Positions 44,553 through 55,736 of a DNA stretch of 64,000 nt are shown here, piece after piece. The DNA comes from Glycine soja (Eukaryota; Streptophyta; Magnoliopsida; Fabales; Fabaceae). The notes under the pieces were generated by a model. It did not search any database. It saw only the letters and a list, made by a program, of their open reading frames with translations, and had not been told where the DNA came from. Position 1 is the stretch's first letter. Each line of letters starts with the position of its first letter. The position numbers and the translations under genes are program-made. Location: the NCBI RefSeq assembly GCF_004193775.1, contig NC_041002.1, positions 36,491,112 to 36,555,111 on the forward strand. Direction: 5' to 3'.

Positions 44553-45393
44553 TATTTTTTTGTCACTAAGTCACTCCCGACTTTTACAAACAATATATGT
44601 TTAATAGAAAATATAGTCTAATCACTCAAAGAATGTTTACACCATAAGCCCAAATAAAATGAAACTTGCTAACTTATCAAAGCTAAGATTCACTTACTTT
44701 GTTCATGTTTCTTTCATCCATATTCTCTTCTAATTCAACCACCTTAACACAAACATCTTCAAGCTTTATATATACTTCAGAGCTTCCATCCATTTAGAGA
44801 TCCTAGCTAACCATTGTCTAATAGCTTTGGCGCTTGACACGAGGCCGCTACTATGTAGAGAAAGAGAGTGGGGACCAGAAACACTTTCTATAGCATATCT
44901 TTAGAGAAGTACAATTTGCTAGTGTTGCCTAGTGCTCAGTGCTGACTTTCATTGTATGAATCGAAAGAAATGTTAACAACATAAGACAAAAGGAATTAAG
45001 AATGTTAAGACAAGACAATTTAAATCTTCCCTTTTGTGCGCTATGGTGCGAGTTTCTTACTGAGCTTATGGACGTCACTTTCTTGTGAATGTTTTTAGTA
45101 CTTGAGGATTGAGTAATTGTTCCAATGCTTTTTTACTGTGAGCCAAGTGCTAAAGCACTTGTCTTCTTAGGGTTGGGCGCTGAAGCAGTATTGTCCAATG
45201 ACTGATACTTTGTTTTTTGTCTAGAGCCTTTCAGTTCACGCTTTTCTGCTTGTATCTCATAAAGATATATATAAACCTATAGCTTAAGCATGAAATGTTA
45301 ATACATAAAATTTATACTTTATTAACATCAAAACCTTAGGATTTATTTGTTCGGTACAATCCAATGTGACTTGGACGCAAGCAAACTTTAACA
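44553..45393 (-). repeat. E3 5' LTR, part 2
   Basis: It continues the E3 LTR after E5, matching 24020-24917 (for example GTTAAGACAAGA and CCAAGTGCTAAAGCACTTGTCTT). The end ACTTTAACA at 45393 is intact, whereas the other copy ends ACTTTAATA. TCTAA (45394-45398) is the expected half of the E3 target duplication. Confidence 0.85.
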
Positions 45394-45833
45394 TCTAATC
45401 TTAAATAATCAAGCATGTTGTAGATCCTAGGGCCTTTGGTGATTTGTTCTAGGATATGTACTTGAAAATTTTTAGCTTCCGCATAAAGAATAAAATTAAG
45501 GATTAAAGATTAAAGATATTCCAACAGCAACATCATCAACCCCAACCCAGTCTAAAGAAAATGATAGGAAAAAAAAATTCAGGTGGATGATGATTGATAA
45601 TTGATAGTAATTGTATTGGCCCCTAGTCCATGTCTTGTATGTGGAGATAGAATGATGGCATAGGTTGGGGTAGTAGCTTATATTTTAAAGGAATGGTGGG
45701 TGCTAACAACAAATATGTAAACCAATAGTATTCATTCTTAGTTTTTACTTTTAACTTTTTAATTGCCAAATTTTATCGCTAATAAATTAATTTGATGTAT
45801 TTTATCCTCATCTTTTAAAAAATTTGTAAATTT
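45394..45833. other. AT-rich spacer, no gene seen
   Basis: Low-complexity AT-rich sequence with a short tandem TAAGGATTAAAGATTAAAGAT at about 45493. Nothing codes here that I can support. Confidence 0.5.
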
Positions 45834-46090
45834 CACTACTACAAAATATACATTCAGCATCGTTAATTTACCATCGGTTACAAGAAAAAATGATGTTAAA
45901 TTATACATGGTGGCATTTCTGTAAATAACTTAACATCGGTTACAAGAAAAATTGATGTTGTTTGTAATTACTTAACATTGGTTTTCAAAAAACCGATGTT
46001 AAGTAATTACTAACAACATCGGTTATTTAAAAACCAATGTTTTAAAGTGACTAGATAAGATTGGTTTTGTTTTAAAAACCGAGGTTAGTT
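45834..46090 (+). mobile_element. CACTA-type transposon left terminus with subterminal repeats
   Basis: CACTACTACAAAATA at 45834 is a typical CACTA (En/Spm) inverted terminus. Behind it the subterminal motif AACATCGGTT and its complement recur about eight times. Among them is a long hairpin, arms AATTACTTAACATTGGTTTT and AAAACCGATGTTAAGTAATT (about 45966-46010), with a single mismatch. No transposase is seen, so this is a non-autonomous element. I could not place the matching right terminus. Confidence 0.75.
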
Positions 46091-46127
46091 TTTTTTTTTA
46101 AAAACACTTCAATAGCCATAGCCCATC

Positions 46128-46385
46128 ATGGAGAAGCCCAAAGTGGTGAGCGTGCAGGAGAAGGAGAATTAAATTACTCGTTGCCTAAGGAGGTGTTAGA
46201 GCACGTGTTCTCCTTCATCGAGTGTGACAAGGACCGAGGCTTCGTTAGAGAGTCTTCATCAGAGATCTCCCTGGTCAGCAATTCCTAGTACGACATCGAG
46301 TGCTGGTGTCATTAGAGAGACTTCAACGGAAACTACTATGCCTTCTTTTTGGCAATCATCCTCAACCGCTTCCCCAAGGTTCTTT
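46128..46385 (+). pseudogene. Captured TIR1/AFB auxin-receptor F-box fragment
   Basis: After an ATG at 46128 (MEKPKVVSVQEKEN) the frame giving LPKEVLEHVFSFIECDKDRG matches the F-box start of the TIR1/AFB auxin receptors. A short insertion follows, then ISLVSNS-stop-YDIECWC, NGNYYAFF and LNRFPKV, the usual order after the F-box. Stops replace W and R positions (46286 and 46312). Only the first exon part is present, with no leucine-rich repeats. It lies inside the CACTA-like element, so it is best explained as transposon capture. Confidence 0.8.
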
Positions 46386-46660
46386 TTGGCCGATGGCACA
46401 TATAGATACAACAACCTCCTTAACAACAGTTATGGCAGGGCCACCGCCACTCTCGGTGAGGCTCTCTTCGAGCGCGACCAAATTTGCAGCACCTGGTTCA
46501 AGCTTCGATGCCACACAGAGGACTCCAACTTCAATAAGTGGTGGTGCATCTCCAGCACGACAGAGCACTCCGAAGTAGCATTTCGTGCTTCCAATTGAAG
46601 CATTCGAGAAAATCGCAATCTGGAAAATTGGCATTGGCAACATGCCCGTAGAGTATCGTG
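46386..46660 (+). pseudogene. Captured expansin-like fragment
   Basis: The frame reads ADGTYRYNNLLNNSYGRATA, then LGEALFERDQICSTWFKLRC and KWWCIS. This follows the expansin N-terminal domain pattern, in which a Y-N-L...YG block precedes ALF, a CGACF-like site and KWC. The two conserved cysteines are partly changed. After a gap, EAFEKIAIWKIGIGNMPVEYR (46597-46659) matches the domain end in expansins. The middle, with the HFD region, is lost. It joins the F-box fragment with no spacer. The family call is good but not certain. Confidence 0.62.
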
Positions 46661-46843
46661 GGTTCTCCTTCATGAACTATATCATTTTCTCCCTTTTCTA
46701 ATTATTGCAATGTTGTTCATGTTATCATATAGTATTAGTACTTATTTTAATAATTAAAAGATGAAAACTAGTTTAATAATGTGACTAAGATTATATACTA
46801 CAAGTTTATATTCTATTTAAATAAACTATTTTGAAAAATCTCA

Positions 46844-46889
46844 ATGATGGCTCGCAAGAACCTCGAGAAGCGAAAGGCTGCAGCTAAGG
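46844..46889 (+). pseudogene. Captured first exon of an At2g23090-like small protein
   Basis: MMARKNLEKRKAAAKG ends at a GT splice donor (46890, GTAATT). This N-terminus is characteristic of the small plant zinc-finger proteins of the At2g23090 (4F5/SERF-like) group. Only this one exon is found. It is short, so the call relies on a distinctive motif plus the correct donor. Confidence 0.6.
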
Positions 46890-47109
46890 GTAATTTCTTT
46901 CTCTGTCTTTTTTTTAATACCTCAAATTTTAGGAGCAAACCAAAATTGTTTGACAAAAAAAGAAATTCTCTTGAAAATAATTGGGGCTTTATGTGTTAGA
47001 ACTTAGATTTGATGGAGTTGTTGACTTTAATTAGTAATCGTTTGGCAAGAATTAAAGAATATATATGAACAAGTGATTCTCACACACACTCAAATCATCT
47101 GAAGGACTT

Positions 47110-47781
47110 TCCAAGTGTTGCCACAATGCAATTGTCAACTTGATTAGTAATCCAGTGAATTCCATAGTTTCTATAGTTGCGGAGGTTTTCTTGAAAGCTT
47201 GTACATATGATCCAAAGCGACTATTGGGTGTTACAACCATGGATGTTGTGAGGGCAAATACTTTTGTGCTGAGCATTGCTTTGTCGTTCTTATACAAACA
47301 GTCTATAACTCATTTAAATTTCCTTCTTGCTATGTTGCAAAAATAAAATATCTAGGAGACTACAAGCTAAAAGTATAATCAAATGTTAATTGTTTGATCA
47401 AATTAGTTTGTTTATATAGTTTTGAAAAGTATTACAGTGGGTTGAATAGAGTAAATACTTCTACATTGTGATATTTTCATAGTATATGATGCAATTGTCT
47501 GAATAGAGGCTAGTCTATTTCCTGCCATGTTTTCTTCTTTTAGGCATAGGTACTTGGAGTTGATCCAAGAGAGGTTGATGTTCCAGTGGTTGGAGGTCAT
47601 GCTGGAGTCACAATTTTTCCTCTTTTGTCACAGGTTTTATAGAAAATACTCCCTCAATTTATTAAGAAGTATTATAGAACATGTCAATGAAACTTCTTCA
47701 AACTTGGTTTTTACAGGTTAAGCCTCCCAGTAGCTTCACGGCAGAAATCACATCCAAAATGGTGGAATTGAAGTTGTTGAG
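47110..47781 (+). pseudogene. Captured NAD-malate dehydrogenase fragment, introns kept
   Basis: Exon A (about 47110-47270) reads [36 protein letters not shown] and DVVRANTFV, the substrate-binding region of mitochondrial/glyoxysomal-type NAD-MDH. Exon B (47544-47633) reads [20 protein letters not shown] and ends PLLSQ at a GT donor. Its second codon is TAG. Exon C (47717-47781), after an AG acceptor, reads VKPPSSFTAE and ends at another GT donor. Splice sites lie where MDH genes have introns, so the copy was made from DNA and not from mRNA. Catalytic residues outside these exons are absent. Confidence 0.85.
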
Positions 47782-48690
47782 GTAATGTCACATAAACCTA
47801 TAGCTTTAACATGTCACTGGAGTAGAAGAAGGATAATTCACAAGATTTTATGCATATAATATATTGATAATTTAGGCTCATATAAATATGTGTGGTGTGA
47901 AGTATGTAGCACCTGCCATAATGCTCCCTTCATGCTTTTGAAACACAACACCCATTCCTATTTTTTTGTCCTTCCTTAATTGAGGCATTAAAGTTTGCCT
48001 TGATGGCATCCATTGGTGATACAGATTTTGATGAATCATACCGAACTAACATATTTTTGGGAACAATAATCCTAACAATTATAAGGACACTTAGACACTT
48101 AGTTTTTATCCCCTTAATGTTAGGATGGGTATAGGGAGATCCAAATATTCTTTCAAAATTAGATATTTGTATTAGAATTTATAATACAAATATATAACTA
48201 TATCCTATATAATATCTTAGCCATAGTCATTTAATTTTGACAGCATATTTGGACCTTTCTAAACCCATCCTAACACTTAACCATATAACCAAGAATATAA
48301 TTAAGAATTCACTTGGTGTGGTATCAATTCATGTGGTTAATCTCAACACAAAATATCATCCAAAATATCAGGATAATCTAAGAATTCTACCTACTTAAAG
48401 ATATTAGATGTCATGTGAAATGCTAGTATGTAAGAAATTTAAAATCTAGCTTAATTTTCTAAATAAAAGGTTTACTTGAATTCCAAATTCAAATGAAAGG
48501 GGAAAATATGGGTCTATAACAATAAATGAATTGATATTATTTCAGGATAGTTTTCAATAATTTATTCTTTAATTAGGTTGCTTTATTGATAGTATGGTTC
48601 TACAATTTCCTGCATAGTAACTCCCAAATGTTACTCTTTTTCGAATAATAAGAAATAACATGTATATTATTTTTGAATAAAGAGAATATT
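47782..48690. other. Non-coding DNA between gene fragments
   Basis: The first part is probably more MDH intron. The rest is AT-rich with no recognised exon. A run at 48130-48290 (ATATTCTTTCAAAATTAG, ATCTTAGCCATAG) has no feature I can name. Confidence 0.4.
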
Positions 48691-48890
48691 GGTTGATGCA
48701 TTATTAAAAAAATGGTTTTACGACGCACCTTCTAAGACAGTTCTCATAAAACCTTCTTATAATGTTAGGTAGTAGTAATTTTGTAAATAACAGGAGATGT
48801 ACGACGACAGTTTTTCGAAAACCGTCTTAGAAGGTTGTCATTCTAAGATGGTTTTGTAAAACTGTCTTAGTATATTTTATGCTATTTTTA
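48691..48890 (+). mobile_element. Second CACTA-like subterminal region
   Basis: From CATTATTAAAAAAATGG the motif AAGAC(A/G)GTTTT and its complement AAAACTGTCTTAG repeat in both orientations. They include the hairpin CTAAGATGGTTTTGTAAAACTGTCTTAG (split as two arms around TTG). The repeat differs from AACATCGGTT at 45900, so this is a different family. The terminal CACTA is decayed, and the right end is not found. Confidence 0.5.
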
Positions 48891-49033
48891 ATATTTGAAT
48901 GTGCCCCTCTAGCTACTGTCTCGCACTCTCTAGTGAGAATACATATTCTCACTCTCCAAAGACCAAACCGTCAAAACCCTAAACAAACTCCATAACCCTC
49001 TTTCTCCCTCCCACCGTCTTTTTCGTTTCTACA

Positions 49034-49505
49034 ATGGCTGAGTTGAAACTTTGAGAGTTGCAATTTGACCCACATAGAGCATGTGGGCACGCATTCCCAC
49101 ATATGTGGCCTTGGCCTGGACTCCTCCCTGGAGTTGAACGTCGTCTCGACGACATGGTCGGGCATACTACTACTCGCATAGCCGCCGGTGTGATCCTCCA
49201 AATGATCAAAGACGACAAAATCACCGGCTGCACAGTCCTTTTGGCCGGCCAGCCCAGCACTGGCAAGACCAAGTCCCTTAGGCTCAAACCCCCCCTCCCC
49301 CCATGATCACCCAGGCTCAAAATCTTTTCCCTCGAGATGTCAAAAACTGAAGCCCTCATCACCCAGGCCTTTTGAAAGACCATCGACGTTCACATCAAGG
49401 AAGAAATCGAAGTTGTCGAGGTTCAAATCAATTGTCTCACGGTGGCTAGGCTGGCACGAAGACCGAAAAGCTGACATTGAAGTCAACCGAGATGGAGACA
49501 TGTCA
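49034..49505 (+). pseudogene. Captured RuvB-like 2 (Reptin/TIP48) fragment
   Basis: ATG 49034 begins MAELKL, then a stop. The sequence then follows the RUVBL2 N-terminus through several frames: ACGHAFPHM, GLLPGVERRLDDMVGHTTTR, AAGVILQMIKDDKI, LLAGQPSTGKT (Walker A with one change), FSLEMSKTEAL, then IKEEIEVVEVQIN and KLTLKSTEMET. A probable 5' leader (48900-49033) precedes it. RuvB-like 2 is a hexameric AAA+ helicase subunit of chromatin remodellers. This copy lacks Walker B and cannot work. Confidence 0.88.
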
Positions 49506-49876
49506 GATGTCTTGCTTTAAAGGAAAGAGAGTACATATTCCAGGGATACAGTGAAAATTTCCCATGTCTATGCAACTAACTACTTTGTAACCAAACTTAC
49601 AGTTTTTTGTTTACCTTTTGAACTACATCGCATTTGATTGTTTGGAACTCTATTTAACATTTCAAACTATTTTTTTCAATATTTTCTTGACGTTCTTTCA
49701 AACTATATTGTAAATATGAACACTAAAACACAAGAAAGGGATCTCCGAGTAAGTAGGAAAGTTGCCACCTTTATGCCATTTTCTTTTCTTGGCTTTTAGA
49801 TCTTTTTAGTTTTATAATCTTATAAGATCTTTATTACCTAAATAGGAAATTGAAGTGACACCAGGAATGAGTAATT
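49506..49876. other. Spacer, no gene seen
   Basis: AT-rich sequence with no identified exon or terminus. It ends at the LTR of E7. Confidence 0.4.
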
Positions 49877-50945
49877 TATTGGATAAGTGGCCTCAATAAC
49901 TTAAGAGAGGGGGTGAATTAAGTCTTACAAATTTCCCACTAACAAGTTTTAACCCCTTTTTAAAAGATATATGATAGGCTCATAATGCAGAAGAAGAAGA
50001 AGCAATAAATATAATAATGTTCTTTTAAACGCGCAAGACAAATTAAACTATAATAAAATAACTGAGATAAGGGAAGAGAGAAATGCAAACTCAATTTATA
50101 CTGGTTCGGCCACTTCTTGTACCTACGCCCAGTCCTCATGCAACCCACTTGAGATTTTCCACTATCTCTGTAAATCCTTTACCGACTTTGAACACACCTT
50201 GGGATCCCTCACCCTTATGTTCAATATTCTCACAATCCAAGAGACAACCAGTCTCTTGATTACAACTGAGTTTATGAGATGAACAGAAAGGTTTTTCACC
50301 TTTAGAGTAGATGATGCAAATTGAAGATCCTAGAAGAATTCTCAATAGATTTGCAAGTGTTTTCCCAATAGTTCTTGAGAAAGCATTTGACAATTAATTT
50401 CTCTTAGAACATCTCTCCCTTGCTTTTCGAAGTCAGACACACATATATATAGGTCCATTGTGCCTTTTCAAAATGGTTTGAAGAGATGTGTCTTTTCAAA
50501 AAGATTTTCTGAAATTTTCTCACTGGTATTCGATTACATAGCTATATTTTGAAGGGTCCTGACTTTTCAAAGTGTTTTATGAAGTATCGTTACTAGTAAT
50601 CAATTACAAACATTTAGTAATTGATTACAAGATTTAAAATTCAAATTTCAAAATCCTTTTGAAAGTTCATTTGAAATCTTGTCTCTGGTAATCGATTACA
50701 CTGCCTGGTAATCGATTACCAGTGCCTTTGAGTTGTTGGAAACAATTTGTTTGAGGCAAAAACTGATCAACCAGTGAGATGCTTTTAACAAATAATCTAA
50801 GGCCTTATCTTTTTCTTGATCTTGTTTTCTTGACCATGAATTAATCTTGAAGCAATCTCTGTTTGCTTAACCTTGAATGTTTCTTGAAGCAATCTTGTTT
50901 GATTATACTTTGGCATCATCAAAACCCTGTATTCGTACATTCACA
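49877..50945 (-). repeat. Sirevirus E7, 3' LTR
   Basis: It begins TATTGGATAAGTGGCCTC (start decayed from TG) and ends CATTCACA. It shares TATACTGGTTCGGCCACTTC and the leader block with E5, a perfect stem CAAGAGAC/GTCTCTTG (50238-50258) and TATATATAGG near 50443. AATCGATT palindromes lie at 50690-50722, with decayed ones at 50526 and 50600. The polypurine tract (minus AAAAAATGGGGAGAA) follows at 50946. Confidence 0.8.
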
Positions 50946-51004
50946 TTCTCCCCATTTTTTATGATGGCAATCATTATCAAGGGAATTCTTTTCGACATCA
51001 TCAA
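50946..51004 (-). other. E7 internal stub
   Basis: Only 59 bases of E7 remain beyond its polypurine tract before E6 begins. The rest of E7 is not identified to the right of E6. Confidence 0.6.
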
Positions 51005-51889
51005 TGTAGAAGCAAGCTTCATGATTATGAATCAAGTTGATTCAAGTAGTTTTGATGATGACAAAAAGCCCAAAGAATCATGTCAAGATTGAGTCAACAA
51101 GTTCAAGATCAAAATTAATTTCAAGTTTCATGAGAAGAAATCAAGAAGATTCAAGAATCAAGTGAAGTTTGATTTCAAGATTCAAGAGAAGAAATCAAGA
51201 AGACTTCACAAAGGAAGTATTGAAAAGATTTTTCAAAAAATAAACATAGCACAATTTTGTTTTTCAAAAGAGTTTTTCTCAAAATTTTCTAAGTTACCAG
51301 AGTTTTTACTCTCTGGTAATCAATTACCAGTTTCCTATAATCGATTACCAGTGGAAAAGTTTGATTTCAAAAGCTTTAAACTGAATTTGAAACGTTCCAA
51401 TTTATTTTTAAATGGTGTAATCAATTACAATATATTGGTAATCGATTATCAGTGTATCTGAATGTTGAAATTCAAATTCAATTGTGAAGAGTCACATCTT
51501 TTCATAAAATGCTTTGTGTAATCGATTACATGGTTTTGGTAATCGATTACCAGTGACAAGTTTTGAATAAAAATCAAGAGATGTAACTCTTCCAATGGTT
51601 TCAGGTTTTTCTCAAGGTTATAACTCTTCCAATGGTTTTCTTGACTAGACATGAAGAGTCTATAAAAGTAAGACCTTGACTTTCATTTTAAGTACTTGAT
51701 ATAACTTTTTATATACACTTTTACAACCTTTGAATCTCTTTGAACATCTTTTTGAACTTCTTCTTCTTCTTCTTCCTTTGCCAAAAGCTTTCTGAGTTTT
51801 CTGATTTCCAAACCTTGTTCTTTCACAGAAAACAAAAGTGTGCTATATCTTTTCATTCTCTTCTCCCTTTGCCAAAAATAATTCGACAA

Positions 51890-52133
51890 GGACTAATTGC
51901 CTGAATTCTTTTTGTGTCTCTCTTCTCCCTTTTCCAAAAGAATGAAGGACTGACCGCCTGAATTCTTTTGTGTCTCCCTTCTCCCTTTTCAATGAATTCA
52001 AAACGACACAGTCTGAGAATTCTTTTGATTCTTCCCTTTCCCTTAAACAAAAGATTTCAAAGGGCTAATCGCCTGAGATATCTTTTGTTTCCCCTTCACA
52101 AAGTTTCAAAGGACTAACCGCCTGAGAACTTTG
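51890..52133 (+). ncRNA. E6 5' LTR stem-loop array I (5 units)
   Basis: Five imperfect repeats, each with a loop core like AAGGACTAACCGCCTGA between complementary arms. The last two are clean: AAACAAAAGAT with ATCTTTTGTTT (52045-52090) and ACAAAGTT with AACTTTGT (52098-52134). The right LTR has seven units. It lies 200-480 bases after the TATA box, so it should be transcribed. The RNA structure is inferred from sequence only. Confidence 0.75.
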
Positions 52134-52167
52134 TCTTAACACATTGGAGGCTACATCCTTCATAGTA

Positions 52168-52328
52168 CAAGTAGAGGGTACATCTACTTGGGTTGTTGTA
52201 ACTGAGAACAAGAGAGGGTACATCTCTTGTGGATCAGTTCAAGTGGAGGGTACATCCACTTGGTTTTTCAAAGAGAACAAGGGAGGGTACATCCCTTGTG
52301 GATCTTTGCTTGTAAATGTTTTTACAAG
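52168..52328 (+). ncRNA. E6 5' LTR stem-loop array II, constant GGGTACA loop
   Basis: Four perfect 8-base-pair stems share the loop GGGTACA. The arms are CAAGTAGA/TCTACTTG (52168-52190), ACAAGAGA/TCTCTTGT (52208-52230), CAAGTGGA/TCCACTTG (52240-52262) and ACAAGGGA/TCCCTTGT (52277-52299). A fifth stem, CTTGTAAA/TTTACAAG with loop TGTT, is at 52309-52328. A decayed member lies at 52143-52160. Confidence 0.85.
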
Positions 52329-52530
52329 GTTGAAAAGAAATCTCAAGGACCGCAGGTCGCTTGGGGACTGGATGTAGGCACGGGTTGTTGCTGAACTAGT
52401 ATAAAACTCTTGTGTTTGTCTTCTTCATCCCTACATTCTTTAATTTCCGTTGTGCACTTTAATTATCGCTTTTACTTTTGGTTAAGTTTCAATTATTGTT
52501 CTTGTAGAAAGTTTAACAACTTCAAGATTC

Positions 52531-54624
52531 ATGGCCTCTTTAAATTCTTTGTTTTTCAAAAGTATTTTCAGGAATAGGTTATTTCAAGATCATGATAAAG
52601 ACCAAGTCAACTTGTGTCTCATGAAAAAATCTCATGACAACAACAAAGAAGAATCTGTAAGGAAGAAGTGGTACATCGACAGTGGATGTTCCAAGCATAT
52701 GACAGGAGATGTATCCAAATTCACAACCATTTCCCCCAAGAAAAGTGGACACGCTACAAATGGCGACAACAACAAAGGCAAAATCATTGGAGTCAGTAAA
52801 ATAGGTAGGAGTTCCTCTACTCCTATTGAAAATGTGTTACTTGTAGAAGGTTTAAAGCATAGCCTATTATTAAGTGTTAGTCAATTATGTGATAGAGGAT
52901 ATAAAGTATCTTTTGATTCTGAAAAATGTGTTATCAAGCATGAGCATGACAAAGATATTGAGCATATATGTTTCAGAGGAAATAATGTTTATATGATTGA
53001 TTTAAAACAAAAATCTGAAAATGATAGATGCTTTCTAAGTAAACATAATGATCCTTGGTTATGGCATAAGAGAATTGCTCACATTAACATGGATCATCTA
53101 AATAGATTAATTTCAAAAGATCTAGTTATTGGTTTACCAAAATTAAAATTTGAAAAAGATAAGTTATGTGATGCATGCCAAAAAGGTAAACAAACAAAAG
53201 TATTTTTTAAATCTAAAAATATTGTTTCTACCACTCAACCATTACAATTATTGCACATGGATTTGTTTGGACCATCTAGGGTCATGAGTTTTGGTGGAAG
53301 TTACTATGCATTAGAAATTGTTGATGACTATTCTAGGTATACTTGGACTTTATTTCTTACTCATAAAAGTGATGCATTTCATGCATTTAGAAGACTTGCC
53401 AAAGTCATCCAAAACAAGAAGAATCTTAAAATTATGTCCATCAGAAGTGATCATGGAGGTGAATTTGAAAACAATGATTTTGAAATGTTTTGTGATGAAC
53501 ATGGCATAGAACACAACTTTTCTACACCTAGGACACCCAAACAAAATGGAGTAGTAGAAAGGAAAAGTAGAGCCTTAGAAGAAATTGCTAGAACTCTTTT
53601 AAATGACACACCACTGCCAAAATATTTTTGGGCAGAAGCAGTCAACACCGCATGTTATATTATGAATAGAGCCTTAATAAGACCCATTCTTAAGAAAACC
53701 GCATATGAACTTTTTAACAATAGAAAACCAAACATTGCTCATTTACATGTTTTTGGATGTAAATGTTTTGTCCTAAACAATGGAAAAGAAAGCCTAGGAA
53801 AATTTGATGCTAAGGCGGATAAGGGTATCTTTCTTGGCTATTCCCTACATAGCAAAGCCTTTAGGATATACAACAAAAGAACCATTACAATTGAGGAATC
53901 AATACATGTTACTTTTGATGAAACTAATATTACCTCTCCGAGAAAGGAATTTCTTGATGATATTGCAGATTCTTTGGAAGATATGCACAATCAAGAAACG
54001 AATCTAAAAAGAAAGAGAAATGAAGAAAATAAGGATGTTCAAGATGACATTGCTCAAGAAAATGATGATCTTCCCAAAGAATGGAAAACCTCAAGAAATC
54101 ATCCTCTTGACAACATCATCGGAGATATCTCAAAAGGGGTAACAACTAGACACTCTCTTAAAGATTTATGCAATAACATGGCATTTGTTTCGTTAATAGA
54201 ACCTAAAAACCTTAAGGAAGCCATTATAGATAATCATTGGATAGTAGCTATGCAAGAGGAATTAAATCAATTTGAAAGAAATGATGTATGGGAATTAGTA
54301 GAGAAACCTTCAAATTATCCAATCATAGGAACTAAGTGGGTATTCAGAAACAAATTGGATGAAAATGGTATAGTAATTAGAAATAAAGTTAGACTGGTAG
54401 CAAAAGGATATAACCAAGAAGAAGGTATAGACTATGAAGAAACCTTTGCACCCGTAGCCAGATTAGAAGCCATTAGAATGCTTTTAGCCTATGCATCTAT
54501 TATGAATTTTAAACTATATCAAATGGATGTTAAGAGTGCTTTCTTAAATGGTCTAATTCAAAAGGAGGTATATGTAGAACAACCTCCAGGGTTTGAAGAC
54601 TCACAAAAGTTAGACCATGTCTAA
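52531..54624 (+). CDS. pol: E6 gag stub-protease-integrase-RT polyprotein
   Basis: A 697-codon frame. About 8 residues of the gag start (MASLNSLF) run on into a late gag segment ([14 protein letters not shown]), so nearly all of gag is gone, yet the frame is kept. Then come the protease [12 protein letters not shown] (DSG near residue 49), the integrase zinc region [13 protein letters not shown] and [10 protein letters not shown], and the catalytic D (HMDLFGPS, near 242), D (SDHGGEF, near 305) and E (NGVVERKS, near 341), all present. RT begins [14 protein letters not shown] near 585 and runs to [11 protein letters not shown], where a TAA (54622-54624) stops it. Integrase looks intact; no gag and no complete RT. 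Confidence 0.9.
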   Translation: MASLNSLFFKSIFRNRLFQDHDKDQVNLCLMKKSHDNNKEESVRKKWYIDSGCSKHMTGDVSKFTTISPKKSGHATNGDNNKGKIIGVSKIGRSSSTPIENVLLVEGLKHSLLLSVSQLCDRGYKVSFDSEKCVIKHEHDKDIEHICFRGNNVYMIDLKQKSENDRCFLSKHNDPWLWHKRIAHINMDHLNRLISKDLVIGLPKLKFEKDKLCDACQKGKQTKVFFKSKNIVSTTQPLQLLHMDLFGPSRVMSFGGSYYALEIVDDYSRYTWTLFLTHKSDAFHAFRRLAKVIQNKKNLKIMSIRSDHGGEFENNDFEMFCDEHGIEHNFSTPRTPKQNGVVERKSRALEEIARTLLNDTPLPKYFWAEAVNTACYIMNRALIRPILKKTAYELFNNRKPNIAHLHVFGCKCFVLNNGKESLGKFDAKADKGIFLGYSLHSKAFRIYNKRTITIEESIHVTFDETNITSPRKEFLDDIADSLEDMHNQETNLKRKRNEENKDVQDDIAQENDDLPKEWKTSRNHPLDNIIGDISKGVTTRHSLKDLCNNMAFVSLIEPKNLKEAIIDNHWIVAMQEELNQFERNDVWELVEKPSNYPIIGTKWVFRNKLDENGIVIRNKVRLVAKGYNQEEGIDYEETFAPVARLEAIRMLLAYASIMNFKLYQMDVKSAFLNGLIQKEVYVEQPPGFEDSQKLDHV

Positions 54625-55736
54625 AGATTAAAGAAAACACTCTATGGTTTAAAACAAGCACCTAGGGCTTGGTATGAAAGATTAAGTAAATTTATTTTAG
54701 AAAGAATTTCACTCGAGGGAAGGTAGATACCACCTTATTCATAAAAAAGAAAGATAAAGATATCTTACTAGTACAAATTTATGTTGATGATATAATTTTT
54801 GGATCTACTAATGAATCTTTGTGCAAGGAGTTTTCTATTGATATGCAAAGTAAGTTTGAGATGTCCATGATGGGTGAGTTAAATTACTTTCTTGGACTAC
54901 AAATCAAACAAACAAATGATGGGATCTTTGTCAACCAAGCAAAATATTGCAAGGAACTCATTAAGAGATTTGGAATGGAAAACTCAAAACACTTGGCTAC
55001 TCCTATGAGCACCAATTTTTATCTTGACAAAGATGAATCCGGTCAACCCGTTGATGCAAAGCAATACAAAGGTATGATTGGATCTCTACTTTACTTATCT
55101 GCAAGTAGGCCATATATTATGTTTAGTGTATGCATGTGTGCAAGATTTCAATCAAATCCAAAGTTTGCACATCTAATGGCAGTAAAAAGAATCATAAGAT
55201 ATCTATTAGGAACAGTTAACTTAGGATTATGGTACCCTATGAATTCTTTATGCAATTTAGTAGGATATTCAGATTCGGATTTTGCTAGATCAAAAATAGA
55301 TAGGAAAAGCACTAGTGGCACATGTCAATTCACAGGGTCTGCTCTTGTTTCTTGGAATAGCAAGAAGCAAAATAGTGTAGCATTATCCACAGCAGAAGCA
55401 GAATATATTTCTGCTGGTAGTTGTTGTGCACAAATTTTATGGATGAAACAACAACTATCTGATTATGGAATTGTATTAGATCACATTCACATAAAATGTG
55501 ATAACACAAGTGCCATAAACATATCTAAAAATCCAGTCCTTCACTCTAGAACCAAGGATATAGAAATTAGGCATCATTTTATTAGAGATCATGTTCTAAA
55601 AGGTAACGTTGTTTTAGAATTTGTAGATACTAAAAATCAACTTGCAGACATCTTCACAAAACCACTAAACATAGATTCTTTCTACACTATTAGAAGAGAA
55701 TTAGGACTGCTAGATGCTAGTGACTTATCTAAATGA
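54625..55736 (+). pseudogene. pol: E6 RT C-terminal part and RNase H
   Basis: The RT reading continues after the stop ([20 protein letters not shown]). A one-base loss near 54700 shifts the frame, and [10 protein letters not shown] follows at 54780. The final frame (54819-55736) carries [28 protein letters not shown], RNase H (LVGYSDSDFARSKIDRKSTSG, AEAEYISAGSCCAQ) and FVDTKNQLADIFTKPL to LLDASDLSK. Apart from the two breaks it is well kept. Confidence 0.9.

Larger units (their letters stand above)
51005..52503 (+). repeat. E6 5' LTR (3' end missing)
   Basis: It starts TGTAGAAGCAAGCTTCATG and matches the 3' LTR up to TTTGGTTAAGTTT...TTGTTCTT near 52503. The last 150 or so bases of the other copy and the primer-binding site are absent. 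At the break, TTCTTGTA occurs both in the LTR-side match and in the leader before gag (compare E4 near 30012), which points to a deletion between short matches. TATAAAAG is at 51661. Confidence 0.88.

Noticed and set aside
47110..47781. Intact malate dehydrogenase gene
   Set aside because: Only three internal exons are present, one with a TAG, and there is no start or C-terminus.
49034..49505. Functional RuvB-like 2 gene
   Set aside because: There is a stop at codon 7, several frame changes, no Walker B and no downstream exons.
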